Assembly (NCBI RefSeq): GCF_011075055.1
Contig: NC_058137.1
Coordinates: 20,135,463-20,199,462 of the forward strand
Length of the DNA stretch: 64,000 nt
Reading direction: 5' to 3'
Source: Mangifera indica
Taxonomy: Eukaryota > Streptophyta > Magnoliopsida > Sapindales > Anacardiaceae
How positions within the stretch are numbered: the first letter of the stretch is position 1; each line of letters opens with the position of its first letter. The translations under genes and the position numbers were made by a program. The notes under the pieces were generated by a model. The model had not been told where the DNA came from. It was given only the letters and a program-made list of their open reading frames with translations, and made no database searches. Of the stretch, positions 35,560 through 47,986 are shown one piece after another.

Positions 35560-37020
35560 ATAGAAGCAGTTTTTTCTTGGTTAGACATCGATCGAAGTTG
35601 TAATGATGTAAAAATTTATATGCAAAACCCAACCACCTCTAGTGATTTATTGTATCAGATATAGGATGACTACGATGTTTGGATTGTCATGAGCCTATCC
35701 AAGGCACGCAAAAGAAATTTGTTATTTCTTGGTGTGGTTACAAGCCCTAAAGAAGCCATAACCAATTATGAACAACAGTATCTCAAACCGTTATAGAGTA
35801 CACTCAAAAGATGTTTTGAGATGGAGGACATTCCAATAAATGATTTCAATCAAATGAAAAAAAATATGTGGTTGTGATGATGGTGGTATTGATGATAGTA
35901 GTGATGATGGTGGTAATGATGATGTGGGGGTTAGTCTTAGTGGGTTAGCTTTGAACAATTTAGATCATGAAATTCCAATACACTATGGGCTCATTCCCAT
36001 TAATTTTCAAGCTTTAAATCCATTTTTTAGGGTCCAAAGTATAAGGATGTTAAAAATAAGGTATTGAAATTCATTTAGCTTCACCACAAGATGAGAGATT
36101 CAAAGTAAATGATCAGTTTGCCAGTAAAAAGGTTTTAATAGATATGTTTCACAAAAATGCATTGAAAAATGGCTATTTGTTCAAGGTGACAAGCTCAAAT
36201 AAAAAAAGATGGGATATCAAAAGCAAATGAAAAGCATGAGGGGTGAAGTTAAGTGACTATGACGTTTACGTGTTGTGCAGGATGGAACAATTCACTTGTT
36301 CTTGAGATGTAATAATACCACATTATAGATAGGCTAACAAAAGAGCACTTGGTAAAATATTACATTTTATGTTTACAATGGCTAAATGTATCTATAGGTT
36401 GAAGGATATCATAACGGATGTAGCGAATAGGTATATAATTAATATCTCATACACTCAAGTTTGACATATAAAGAACTAGGTTTTGAATAAGATCTGAGGT
36501 TCACTAGAGGATTCATTACAACTTGGAAAGAAGAAACCTTTGCATTGTTACACACATTGAGACATATGAGATAATCGATTCCATTTTGCTTTATAGGTTT
36601 AGGGTGCTCAATTAGAGAATTTTGAGATAACCGATATCCTTTCATTTATATTGATGGAACATTCTTGAAATGTCTATATTATGAGACACTTTTTATTGTT
36701 GTGGAAAAGATGAAAACAACTAGATTTGCTTATTAGCATTTCGTATAAGGGGAAATGAGAAAACTATCACTTGGACTTTGTTTCTAAGAGCTTTACATTA
36801 GTGCATTGGTCATCTCCAAAAATTATCAATTATTTCAGATAGACATCATGTTATCACTTATTCTATTAGAGATATATTCTCGAATGCATACCACGGTTGA
36901 TGTAACTATCATATAAAAGGAAACATGTATAATAGATACAAACAAATGAAACTTGTGGAAGCGTGACATAAACCTTACCATTTTCAACACAACTCAATAC
37001 TGCCTATAAGACTGTTGCTT
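35560..37020 (+). pseudogene. Mutator-like (MULE) transposase pseudogene
   Basis: Reading + in several frames gives MULE transposase features in order. An N-terminal piece (about 35600-35870) reads DDYDVWIVMSL. An acidic Asp/Gly-rich tract (35880-35940) follows. A MuDR-type DNA-binding part (about 36090-36300) contains DERFKVNDQFASKKVLIDMF. The catalytic region (about 36640-36960) has FIYIDGTFLKC, then SDRHHVITYSIRDIFSNAYHG, then a stop, then CNYHIKGNMYNRYKQMKL. In active elements these correspond to the IDGT.LKG...SDRH.SI...F..A.HG.C..H...N blocks. Multiple stops and frameshifts show it is dead. I could not find its terminal repeats. Confidence 0.82.
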
Positions 37021-37521
37021 AAAAAAAAAAGTCAAAATCCAAAAATAACAATAAATAAATTGAAGAACAACTTGAAAAATTAATAGAATAGTGTATACCT
37101 ATAGATATATAAATTATGAATTATATTCTAGTCTTTCATATGCCAAATTTTATTATAGATGAAAATGTTGATCACATCATTTGAATTATTTTTAGCAACA
37201 ATAACATACTTTACCATAAGTTAATTACTAGTGACATGTAATATATATCAGCTTCTGACATAATTTCAAATGAATTAATATAAAGTGAGCCAAATGATGT
37301 AGACATTTTATGGTTACAAATCTAATTAAACAAACATCATATTTAAAAATAATTATTCCAAACCAAAAAATTAAATAAATAATAAATTCTATAGATCGTG
37401 AGATCCAATGTACCGACTTAATTTATAACTTATGAATATTAATTCGTCGGTTCACTGTATAAATTTATTTTAAAGATGTATTATAGCCATTGATTAATCA
37501 CAAGGCTTTTGCCCAACAAAA

Positions 37522-37926
37522 TTAGGCATCAATTTTAATATTCTGCGATCCTATATCGTTCTTTAAAGGGACGTCCCCTTCGTCCTCCTCCTTCTTCTCC
37601 TCCTCCATGTTGTGCTTTTGAAGATCTGCGTTATTCTTGTCAATGAATGGCACATCAGCATCAGCATCAGCATCAGCATCACCATCGGGATTATTATCAT
37701 CGATGGTGCCAACATAAATGCAAGAGCACCGCTCTAGAGTTTTGAAAAAGACAGCCGCCACCCCATGAAGGAGCCATGCAGCCACTCCATCGAGCTTTTT
37801 GCACGCAACACAGACAGGTGGTGCGGTGGTTGCTGCTTCGACCTTCGGTTCCACCGTTTCTAACGAGCTGATAGATCTACAATAGCACCAGTTCGTGCAT
37901 CTCCTAGGAACGTTAGCAGTATCCAT
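37522..37926 (-). CDS. Hypothetical Cys-rich/acidic small protein
   Basis: A single-exon 134-residue frame with more balanced codon composition than its AT-rich surroundings. The N-terminus has RRC-TNW-C-Y-C, a CVAC pair at 39-42, and a hydrophobic amphipathic stretch GVAAWLLHGVAAVFF (47-61) ending in RCSC (66-69). Then comes a (DA)n run encoded by four GATGCT-type hexamers (about residues 82-91) and an acidic Lys/Glu tail. The hydrophobic part could be a membrane anchor or a helix; no signal peptide is obvious. I believe small plant proteins of this layout exist, but I do not recognise a function. The start ATG at 37926 is the first in frame. Confidence 0.6.
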   Translation of the reverse strand: MDTANVPRRCTNWCYCRSISSLETVEPKVEAATTAPPVCVACKKLDGVAAWLLHGVAAVFFKTLERCSCIYVGTIDDNNPDGDADADADADVPFIDKNNADLQKHNMEEEKKEEDEGDVPLKNDIGSQNIKIDA

Positions 37927-37929
37927 TGT

Positions 37930-39830
37930 TTGACGATGAAATTAACGGTTATTACTAAAGGGTTTTGAGGGTTAATGTTAAATGAGCTTAAAAATATCAA
38001 AAATATGTTTATATATTACATATCACAATCTGCTAGATGAAATAGGGCAGGTTCTTTGGATGGGGACGAAGGATACTTGGCGAAAATGTCAAGGAAAGGG
38101 ACAAGAATAAGAATATTATATTTATATGAATGTATGTAAAAATATAATAATGTTTATTCATTTAGTGGGGCAAATATTGGACCATCTATCCTGAGTTTTC
38201 TTGGTTCTACCGTTACGTCAATTATATATATTAAATTGGTTGTGTCAACGCTGAAATTGTGTCACTCACCACACTTGTTTAGGGCAACAAGTAGCCCCAT
38301 TTCTTCTCCCGCTAAGCTCACTTTTTTATGTATAAAGGTTTCAGAGCATTGAAAGATAATTTTTTTTTTATATTTTTTAATACATATTGTACAAAAACAA
38401 AATTTTTAATAATACCGACACATCAATTTTTTCTCACATAATTGCACGACCAATAAAATTTTATCAAATTTTCTTATTAGGTTTTAACGTGGCCGTCCAT
38501 TGTAGGAGATATGTTTGTTTATATCCCAACAACCAAGATTTGTTTTTGAGTAGGTGAAATATGAAGAGGGTTAGCTAAAATTTATAATAATTTCTTTTAA
38601 ATAAATAAATTAATATTATATTACTAATTTTTTATATGTAAAATGGTACTTACCCTCATATTATTTGTGTAGTTAAATCTCATAATATATGCTCATGAAA
38701 ATATAATTTTTTTCAATAATTACTTATTATATATTATATGATATCATAAAATATGTCTTCTTAAAATAATAATAGTAAAAAAATAAAAAATTTAAATATT
38801 ATATTATTATCTTAAAAAATATCATAAATATTTTTTAAAATTTTAATATATTTCAATAATATTATTGTCTTTATAAAAAAAATGATTAATTTTTAACTAT
38901 AATTTTTAAAATATATATTATTTTTTAATCTAATGATTATGAGTTCTCTGTTAACAGTAACCTTCCGATAATCTTGCTTTAATAGTAATTATAGCATTGG
39001 TTGAAAAACTTGTCAATGCGATGCAAGTTTCTATAATTCCAATTATTACAATGAGATTTGAATCTTTAGAAATATATATTTTTCATTCATGAGAATGACG
39101 TTGTTCATAAAAAAAACAAAAAAATATCTACCAAATCGAAGTAATTAATTACACCAAATCGGCTGGATTTAGCTCGGCTGGGCGCTGTGAAGATGTACAA
39201 ATTTTGAAATGAATAGTTTATCTTTACTGGAAGAATTTACCCTAGAATCTATAATCCTATAATATAATTTATTACAGTTATTAAGAAACCCTAATCATCC
39301 TGTCCTGCAAAACTCTTCCCACCTAAATCTGGAAATATGGATTTATTTATTTGTTTATTTATGAAAAGTCATGTTCACTACTCTACTCTACGTACAAATT
39401 TGTTTTTGGGGAAAAATATTTTTTAAATTTATTTTACATATTTGTGAGTATCACTCCCCTGGTTATTACACTATTGATACCGTTCGGATGCAATTCCCCT
39501 CCTCCAATTGGATTCCTTTTAGATGCCGTTTGAAAAAATAACATTTGAAAATATTAAAATATCATTTTTTTTTATTCTAAGGATTATATTGAAGAGATTG
39601 AATTTTCAGATATTCTTATTGAAGAAGCGAAACTTTCAAATTTTTTTATAAAATAAAATAAATTTTTAGTATTTCCTATTGAAGATATTGAACAAATATA
39701 ATTTAGATTGTTTGTTTTGTTTTGTTTGTGGTTTTTTTTTTAACAAGGTAATTAGTTTTGTACCTTCAATAGAAATTTGTGAAAGTTTAATTTATTCAAT
39801 AGAAAAATTTGAAAGTTTAATCATTTTAAT
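37930..39830. other. Intergenic, no recognised gene
   Basis: Very AT-rich, with no coding support. Near 39690-39830 short direct repeats (AATAGAAA..TTTGAAAGTTTAAT) precede the diverged hAT MITE. Confidence 0.4.
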
Positions 39831-40237
39831 TAGCGTTAAATTTGATGCAAGTTTGTTTGAGCTTGAAAATGAGCTTAGCTTAAGCAAATTCAAGCTCGAG
39901 TTTGATCCTTATAGTTAAATATGTTTTAGCTCAAGTTTTAAAGGTGTTCCACTAGCCAAGGTCACAACCTTAGAAAATTTCGGTACAAATTAACAAAAAC
40001 GACGTTATTTTGACTAATACATATCAAAACAATATTGTTTTAACTTTTTTTTTGCCTTATTACAGTACTAAACTGAGCTCAAAGCTTTGGATTGAGCTAA
40101 ACACGAGCTTGAGTTTTCTCAAGCAAGTTGAGCTTAAATAACTTGAGACAAGCTCGAGCTTAGTTTCACTCAAATCAAACTAAATTCAAGCTTAGACAAT
40201 TTTGAGTTCAGGTAAGTTAAAATCTAACTCCACCTTG
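39831..40237. mobile_element. Diverged hAT MITE, relative of 28355-28729
   Basis: Inverted ends TAGCGTTAAATTTGATGCAAG and ...ATCTAACTCCACCTT match the TAGGGYTGGATT family loosely. The arms carry AAGCTCGAG and GAGCTTGAG phrases. The middle keeps the pair of AAAACGACGTTATTTTG-type boxes. The TSD is no longer recognisable. Confidence 0.6.
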
Positions 40238-40894
40238 GATAGAAGTTGAATCTTAGAAAGAAAAAAAAAAGAGTTGGATTTCTTTAACATGAAAAAAGAA
40301 ATGATAATTTGATGCAGATTAATTATCCTTTATTATTCTTTATTTTTTAATAATTTATTCCTTTGATAATTTTAACTTTAATAAAATAAAATTTTCTAAA
40401 TAAATTCATAACTTTAATTCTTACATAAATTATAATTCTAAATCATCTAAATCATTGAAATATGTACTTTTTATATCAAATATTTCTTTGATGAAAATTT
40501 ATTACTAAATATATGTCATTTAAACATATATAATCAGATTTAAAAATAATCTAATTTTGAAAAGCTGTGAAAGGTAGCCATTAGAATCATTTTATAAATC
40601 TGATTATTTTAAATTAAATTCAAATTTAAAAGGTATTTACCAAACACTTTTATTATTGTAGCTTAGAATTTCGAACTTTATTTCTTAATTTGTAGCCATC
40701 ACAAACATATTTTAAAGTTGAACATGCCCTAATGAACACATTCTTGAGCCTGAGCCCATCTTACTTGGCCCGGAATCCTTGAACAAAACGGGACTCCTAC
40801 ACAAATTATCATTAAAAGAATGTCTTAATTGCCAATTCAGTGAGATTCACCCATTGTGGCTTAAGTAAATGAATAATACTATGTGTATCTATTT

Positions 40895-41253
40895 AGTGAG
40901 ATAAAGGTGGTAGTTGAAAATGGGTTAAAGAGTTTCATGGAAGTCTCCAGTGGTCAGAGATGTTGCCAGAAAGGAGAGGAAAGAAAACTCTAAGTTTTGG
41001 AGGGGAAAATGCGATTTTCTTAAACTACAGAACTTTAATCATGGGTGAAATTATTAGTTTTTAAAACTTAGGGATGAAAATGTAATAAATTATATTTTTT
41101 TAATATTACTGTTAAATTAACGATTTTACCCTTATCTTTAATTGAAAATTTTAACAAAAATTGACTTATTGGGTGGGATATTAGATTTTTGAAAATTAGC
41201 GAGTATCAATTTTGGATTCCATTATACCTTGGATGGGAATAAGTCTTTTGGCC
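40895..41253. mobile_element. Truncated MULE-type element, copy C (right part)
   Basis: This has the GAGGGGAAAATGCGATTTT...AACTTAGGGATGAAAATG block and the right terminus CCTTGGATGGGAATAAGTCTTTTGGCC shared with copies D and E. The left terminus is absent. Confidence 0.55.
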
Positions 41254-41277
41254 TAATAAAACTATATATACTTACTT

Positions 41278-41402
41278 TAAGTATATAAATAAGTACATAT
41301 TTGATGTATATATTATATAATTGAATAATTTTAAATTAAAGATAAAATAACATTCAATCTTATAATAATACATATAAGTGTGTACGTATTTATATGTTTA
41401 AA
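41278..41402. mobile_element. Short AT-rich fold-back MITE, copy 2
   Basis: Inverted arms around a TTTTAAATTAAAGATAAAATAA loop. The left arm GTATATAAATAAGTACATA... mirrors TACGTATTTATATG on the right. Same design as 46676-46806. Confidence 0.45.
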
Positions 41403-41792
41403 ATATATATAGCATAGTATTACTTTTTCGATTATATGAATTGACTGATAATTTTTTGTGGAGATTGTCAACTAATTTTGATGTTGGTTAACAAGCAGAA
41501 CAATTGAAAATGGACTGACAATTTATTTAAGGGACAGTTGGCTCAAATTCATATGCAAGCATGGGTTATATACTTACAGTTTGAAATTAAAAGCAATATG
41601 TGAAAGGGCCAATCCAGACAAAACAGATTATGGAGGGCACAATCAATTTCACCGCCTCTTTACAAACCATCCAGATAAGGCCGCCTCTTAAAAGGGCCAA
41701 GCCCAAGCCGGTAACATTGCCAGAGTTACCTTGTTGAGTGTTACTGAAATTTCTCATCTCTTTGTTCTTCGTATGACTGCATAGGGGTAAGA

Positions 41793-43304
41793 TAGACATA
41801 TCAATGGGTTGGGCTAGACCAGCCTCTGCTCAGCCCATTGGAATGGTGGGCTATATTGGATCAAGGTTCACCAGATGATGAAAGCCCATGACATGACCCA
41901 CATTATAGTAAGCCCATGACGAGCGCCTTCTTTGTCTTCTTCTAGGAAGACGAATAACTTCGTCTTCCCAATAAAGCTCTTCATCTTCTCAACTTCATTC
42001 AACGACAGTTGGATGTCTAAGTGAGAGAAGAGAGATCGTTGAAGGGAGAGGAAGCATCGAGAGAAAGACCACTGATAATGACGCCGAAGTTTGAAAATTA
42101 AACCTTCTGAGGGAAAATGTCATTTTTTAAAACTTGACATAGGAAAAAATGGTTATTTTTTAGGGTTTAGGGAGGAAAAAGAGATAAAATTTTAAAGAGT
42201 TAGAGTTTTGTTAACTTTAACTAACCATAGTTAGATAAATGAGATTTTCAGAATTAAGAGGTGGAAACTTGAGAAAAAAGGATACTTTGGATGGGAATAA
42301 GTCCTTTGGCCTAAAAGAAACTCTAAAATTTTACTTAAACATCTTTACTTCTTGATAATTCCAAACTTTCTTCAATCTCTCAATCAAATTTTAATTATGT
42401 TTAACAATTTAGTTTTCATTTTTTTAATAATTTGTTATTATTATTATTATTTTTTTTGCTTTTTAATACTTTAATAATGAAAAAACTTAATATGTTTTAA
42501 ATGAAAAAAAGGTTCAAATGATTGGGACGAATTCATTTTTTAGGCTCAAATGAGAAGGAATGGGTGCAATGTAAATATTACAAGAGTAGAAATAAGTAAG
42601 AGCAAAATTAGATCTCTTGTCCTAATACATTATTACAAAAATACTCTAGTTTACGAAATCTAAGTAAAGTAGGTGAGCAACAAATAAACCAGAAGAAGAT
42701 AATGTCATTTCCTACTTTCGCTTTATCTGTTACTTCATTGGGATTTCTCAAAGTAGAACATGTAATGATATATGTGAATAAGAGATATAATTTTACTCTT
42801 ACTTGTTTTTTCAAGTTATCTCTTACAATATTTACATTGAACCTATTTATTTTTATTTAAACCTGTAAAAATGAATTTATTCCAATCATTTGAACACCTT
42901 TTTTGTTTATAATATATCAAGTTTCTTCATTATCAAAACATTCATAAGAAAAATAATAATTAATAAAAATACAGAATTATAAAACAAACAGAAATTAAGT
43001 TATTAGATAGAATTAAAAATTGATCGAGAGAGTATAAGACTGAAAAATTATGTTTTAGGGAGATGGGAGAGTTTATATAGAAAAAAAAAGAAAAAAAATT
43101 TAATCATGGGCTACTAGCTAGGAAAAAGGGTGCAAAATCCTCTAATTTTCAATTTTTTTTAAAAATTTTGTCATGGTCAACTATAATAACAGGTTATGTC
43201 GAGTCAGCCTACTGTAGTAGTAGGCCATGCCTATTATATGGGCTATGTCAAAAATGTTGGCCTTAGCCAACCCAAGGGTCAACTCGAACCCCTTAACACT
43301 TCTA
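41793..43304. mobile_element. Probable hAT-type element with nested MULE MITE
   Basis: Left end TAGACATATCAATGGGTTGG and right end ...CCCTTAACACTTCTA are partly inverted copies, both followed inward by GGGC/GCCC-rich phrases (AGCCCATTGG, TGGGCTATGTC). The flanks GGGTAAGA (41785-41792) and GGACAAGA (43305-43312) agree at 6 of 8 positions. No transposase is readable. The MULE copy D sits inside it. Confidence 0.4.
41925..42311. mobile_element. Truncated MULE-type element, copy D
   Basis: A GAAGACGAATAACTTCGTCTTCC fold-back core, then a GAGGGAAAATGTCATTTTTT block, then the terminus GGATGGGAATAAGTCCTTTGGCC. The left terminus was not found. Confidence 0.55.
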
Positions 43305-44433
43305 GGACAAGACTTCAATGGGGGTTATTGGGTTGCAACTATAACAAATTACAAGTAGAAAGAGTAGTTTGAAAGAGTACTTAGACAGTGAGTGATGGTG
43401 GTTGTTTGGGCGGTGGTTAGAGAAGGAGAGGTGGGGTGATAATTGTTGAGTTTTAATAGAATAATATTGTAATTTAATAAAGTAAAAAAGGAAAAATATA
43501 CTAATTAATTATGGTCTTTTAAGTCATATAAAGTCAAACAATAAGGATAACATAGTAATTGTAGTCTTTGTAACTATATCAAAATTTAATTTTCATTAAC
43601 ACAATTAGGTTTTGGATAAAAAAACTTATGTGATTTATGCATTCAAGAAGAGATGAAAGAGATGTTTTTAAATCAGACCTTGAGTGGAAAAATGTTAATT
43701 ACCCGACAAAATAAATAAAAAAGACAGATAAAATATAAGTCAAATGGAATTACTCTATTTTATTTCAATTTTTTGACCAATTATGCTACTAATCTTCACC
43801 TACAAAATTCTATTGTATGCCTTGGATCTTCATTAATTATCCACGCCACATGGAATGATGGAAATACCAAAAGTCCACCACATTGTCCCCACATTGTCAT
43901 GCCCAACCATTAAGAAACGATTCAAATTCCCTATGTATGAAAACAAAAGCATGCAGTTGAATCATAACCAAAATTTTCCCTTCTCTTATTTTGGTAGATC
44001 AAAAGCTGCTATCATCTGTAAAATTAGTGTCCATGACAGTGAAGAATGATGGAGATTGATTGGAGGCAGCAGGTGATGGATACAAAGAAATATTAGTCAA
44101 TAATAGCAAGCCTCAGGCTTACAGCATCCAGACGTGGGGTTTGCATACATTGGTTCCACCGGCCTTTGGTCCAATATTTAGCTCCATACATCATTCTCAT
44201 GGTGAACAATTATCTATTTTTTCCCTCGGGAAAAGGGTTTTATAAATGTGGTGGGACACCAGTAACCACAATTTCATGCCCTAATAAACCCCACAGAACT
44301 TTGTTTGATTCCCAGATAAGATAAGCAACCCAAAGTAAGCTACGTGTTCCATTTTTCATACTCGCTATAAATGACACTCGATAGCTCTTTTTGACTACAC
44401 ATCACCGCCTGCCTCTATCGTACGAAACCAATC

Positions 44434-44641
44434 CAAATTATTGTAATTTGATTGTCTTACAATGATGGTCGGTTTGAACTATAGGCCCTTCTCTTGTTAT
44501 AATTATTATGCTTAAATCCGAAAATAGACAAGGAAAGCAAATTATTGTAATTTGATTGCCTTAAAATGATGGTCGGTTTGAACTAGAGACTCTTCTCTTG
44601 TTGTAACTATTATGTTTAAATCCGAAAATAGACAAGGAGAG
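44434..44641. repeat. Two ~104-bp tandem copies
   Basis: 44434-44537 and 44538-44641 both begin CAAATTATTGTAATTTGATT and end AAATAGACAAGG followed by A/G. They differ at roughly ten positions, indicating a moderately old duplication. Confidence 0.85.
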
Positions 44642-45878
44642 CCTTGTTTTCACCGACAAGTTCAATCGGGAAATCAAGGCCAATGCCTGGAGGAAGAAAA
44701 TTAGAACTGGCAACTCATAAACGAACCTTATTCTTATTAGTTCAATAATACAAAACTGTGGATTAGCAGTTGATTGATACATGCTTTATCAAGTCAATTC
44801 TACTTTGATAAAGAAGAAACTCTGATTAAGTGGGGAAAGGGTTAAATCTTGTATCAGTAAGCTGTTCATATATATTTTTTCCTTTCATGGAGCCCACGAC
44901 ACATGCAAACAAACATGAAATGGGGAAAATTTATGGTCTTGCATTAATTTTATATGTTCAACTTTCCACAAATGTCAGACAAATAAATCATACGAGATCA
45001 AAGAAATTAATTAGTAATTGATCTTGACAATTTGTTACTGTAAAGTCATAGACTGCCGGGGGATTCATCGTTTCTCACCATGAAAGGTTCATCATTCATA
45101 AAGAATAATTAAGGATATTTTTAATTGGTGATGGTGAATCATAATGGGGCAGACTCTAATACAATATTCTTACCATCTTTCCAGAACCTTTTTTGAAATT
45201 AACGCAAGACTAACAGTTATGCACCTAATAATTGAAGACAGAGAAGATGCTCACTACTGATAAACCATTCTTTGGTTCTGTATGAGATCCTTTGTGATGC
45301 TGGCTGCATGTTAGTTTTGACAGAAGTTTTTAATGGATATTAAAAAGTGAAGGATTATCAAGAGTTGGTATATAAAGCTGGTTTCCCTGAAGTGTGTCTA
45401 GGGAGGGCATAAATAATTAAAAAAGGTCCATTGTTGAAGGTGAGAATTTAGGATTGCACAAAAGATACATCAGCGACTTATTAAAGGAAGTCCTTAGTAT
45501 TTTTTGTTGTCTGAAACACTGAGTTTGAGTGGAGGTCTCTTTCCACCACGTTTTGTTAATGGAATATCTATGATATTGCGTAGATGTGTCATCAGAGTCA
45601 CGAGAGCCCAACACCACCAGGCTATTAGCTCGCCTGTGACTGATGAACTGGTGATGGAGATTGACGTCTAACGTACGTTTGCGTGGCTGAATGTTTTACT
45701 TAAGTAATAAGATTTTCAATAACATGTTTTTATTTTTATTTTTTTTATGGTTTATTTTGGCAAAGTCTCATAAAAATGAGTTTATTAGAGAGAAGTTTAC
45801 GACAGCATAGTTTCATGACTCTCATCAAAGAGTTTCTGCAAAAATTGTTGAGATTCAAAATCAATAAAATTATATGTA

Positions 45879-46003
45879 CAAATTTTTTATACATAGATAT
45901 GTATACACATGAATGTGTTATATGTAATAAAGTGATTTTAAATTAATAATAAAATAATACACAATTATATATATATGTGTATATATTTATGTATTAAAAA
46001 ATT
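45879..46003. mobile_element. Short AT-rich fold-back MITE, copy 3
   Basis: Arms AATTTTTTATACATAGATATG... and ...ATATTTATGTATTAAAAAATT are inverted copies around a TTTTAAATTAATAATAAAAT loop. Confidence 0.45.
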
Positions 46004-46675
46004 GCTTATTCAAAACAACCTAAAAGACTTATTTTGCTTCACAGAAACTCTTTTGACTGATAGATAATTCCAACAAAATTAAGAGATAATTATAAGACAA
46101 CCACAAATTAAGGGTTTATACAAAATTAATTATTTTTGTATCCACTGTTAAAAATTTTCTTTTTTAATTAATAACCCACAAAACAAAACTAACTCTACGA
46201 TGTATTTGATTTGAATAATGTTTGATCATAAAATCGAAAGACTACGAAAAAGATAAATTATTTAGAGATTTTTTGCATATAAATTACTATTATATTTGAT
46301 AAAAATTTATTACATCATTATTGGTAATAAAATATTTTTACAATTTTTTATTATTTGATAAAATAAATAAAATAATGTTAATTATAAAAAGTAAATTACG
46401 TGATAATCCTTTATATACTTCAATTAAACCCTCTAAGATTACTCATCCTCAAGAAACTTTTGCATATATTAAAATTTTGATAAGAATTATTTAATTAATT
46501 TAAATAACAGTGTGTGCAAATATAAAATAAGTCTCTTGTTCAATAATAGGCAACATAAAACAAAATAATAATAATAATAAAAGATCAATGATCATATTTT
46601 TGTATCCAAATTCCATGAGCATGTACCCTACCACTAAAATAAAGAATTGAGAGCAATAACATTTATATACAAATA

Positions 46676-46806
46676 GTGTTATATGTATAATTTTGTATAT
46701 AAATAATAACGTATTATCATATGATTAGATAATTAAAAATAAAAAATAAAATATTTAATCACATAGTAACACATCATTATTTACACATAAAGTTACGCAT
46801 ATAATA
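46676..46806. mobile_element. Short AT-rich fold-back MITE, copy 4
   Basis: Roughly 46-bp inverted arms (left ATATGTATAATTTTGTATAT..., right ...ACACATAAAGTTACGCATAT) around an A-rich loop. This is the best preserved of the four copies. Confidence 0.55.
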
Positions 46807-47355
46807 TTATTATTATGTATAAATATAAAAGAAAATTCGCAATATGATGGCATGAAAGTCAACAAAAAGTTTGACGTTAAATAAGTCGAGTGACCATAAG
46901 AAAATAATTAAGAAATGTGCAGTAACAAAATCATTTAAATCGTGAGGGAAAGAGAGGATTCAACTACCATATCATATCACGCAAGATTAGTTGGAATGTA
47001 AATTCATTAAGTTGGATAATCAAATGCATAAAGCTTGCTTTACCTACCGAAAGGAATTCAACAAGAAATACTTTTGACTCTTCCCACCAATCTAAAATAT
47101 CCATATATGCCGCAATTTTCATTCCATTTCTCATTCCTTTTCTCATTCCCATTTGCTTTATTATTAACACTACTTTTAATTACATTGTCTTTGGTTCCAT
47201 AGTAAAGTAAACACACCAAGAGCAAAGCCCTGAACTTAATTAGATTGCCGACTTGTATGAATAGTCTATTTGTTTAACATGTTAATGATATATTATAGTA
47301 GTTTTAATCTACTTATTGAAATGTTTTCTATTATTATAAATGTTGCTACTTATAT

Positions 47356-47364
47356 TATTATTTA
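47356..47364. repeat. 9-bp TSD TATTATTTA, left of copy E
   Basis: Identical to 47987-47995. It supports MULE-type insertion of copy E. Confidence 0.7.
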
Positions 47365-47986
47365 GGCCGAAAGACTTATTCCCTCCCAAGGTATATTATA
47401 TTTTAAAATTAATATCCGTTAAATATTGAAAACTTAAATCCATTCATGAGCTGTTAAAATTAATCGGATTAGTTAACTTTATCTATTTTCTCTCGTGTTT
47501 AGATAAAAATATTAAAAAAACTAAAAATTTATTACATTTCTCTGTTTTAGTTTAAAATTGTATATTTGAAAAGTAATTATTCATCTCTTAAAGTTTTTTC
47601 TTCTCCTCTCTAGTCGTTGGCATTTTCTCTCCTTTTCAATCGTCTTCATCGATAACAAAGGAGGCAAGGAATGGTGACAAGAGAGATCAGAGGGAGAGAA
47701 AACATCAACAACTACAAAAGAGGTGTCAAAAAAGGGAGAAAGAAAAAGATAAAAACCTTAAAAAAGAAAATTTAACATTTCAAAATTTAATTCTAAAGAA
47801 AAATATTAATTTTTTAAACCTAGAGAGAAATAGGCATATTATCGATTTAAATAACGATATTATCTTCAAAACTTAATTAATTCTTTTAATTTTAATAATT
47901 TATATATAAATATTTACATTTTCATTATTCAGCAAATATCAATTTAAAAATATAATAAACCGGTAGTGGGAATAAATCCTTGGCCC
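47365..47986. mobile_element. Non-autonomous MULE-type element, copy E
   Basis: A 622-bp element with left end GGCCGAAAGACTTATTCCC and right end GGGAATAAATCCTTGGCCC, inside a perfect 9-bp duplication. Internal order is as in copies A-D (AACTAAAAATTTATTACATTTC block, CT-rich then GGAGAGAAAA block), without a coding gene. Confidence 0.75.

Larger units (their letters stand above)
42312..47355. other. Intergenic with scattered small repeats, no recognised gene
   Basis: Apart from the elements listed separately I see no gene. Short frames near 43855, 44060 and 45417 are isolated and carry no domain. A TATA-like GGTATATAAAGC at about 45368 has no following ORF. Confidence 0.4.

Noticed and set aside
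45387..45407. CTGAAGTGTGTCTAGGGAGG resembles the start of miR395.
   Set aside because: Several mismatches to the mature sequence I recall, and no complementary arm for a precursor hairpin within about 200 bp.
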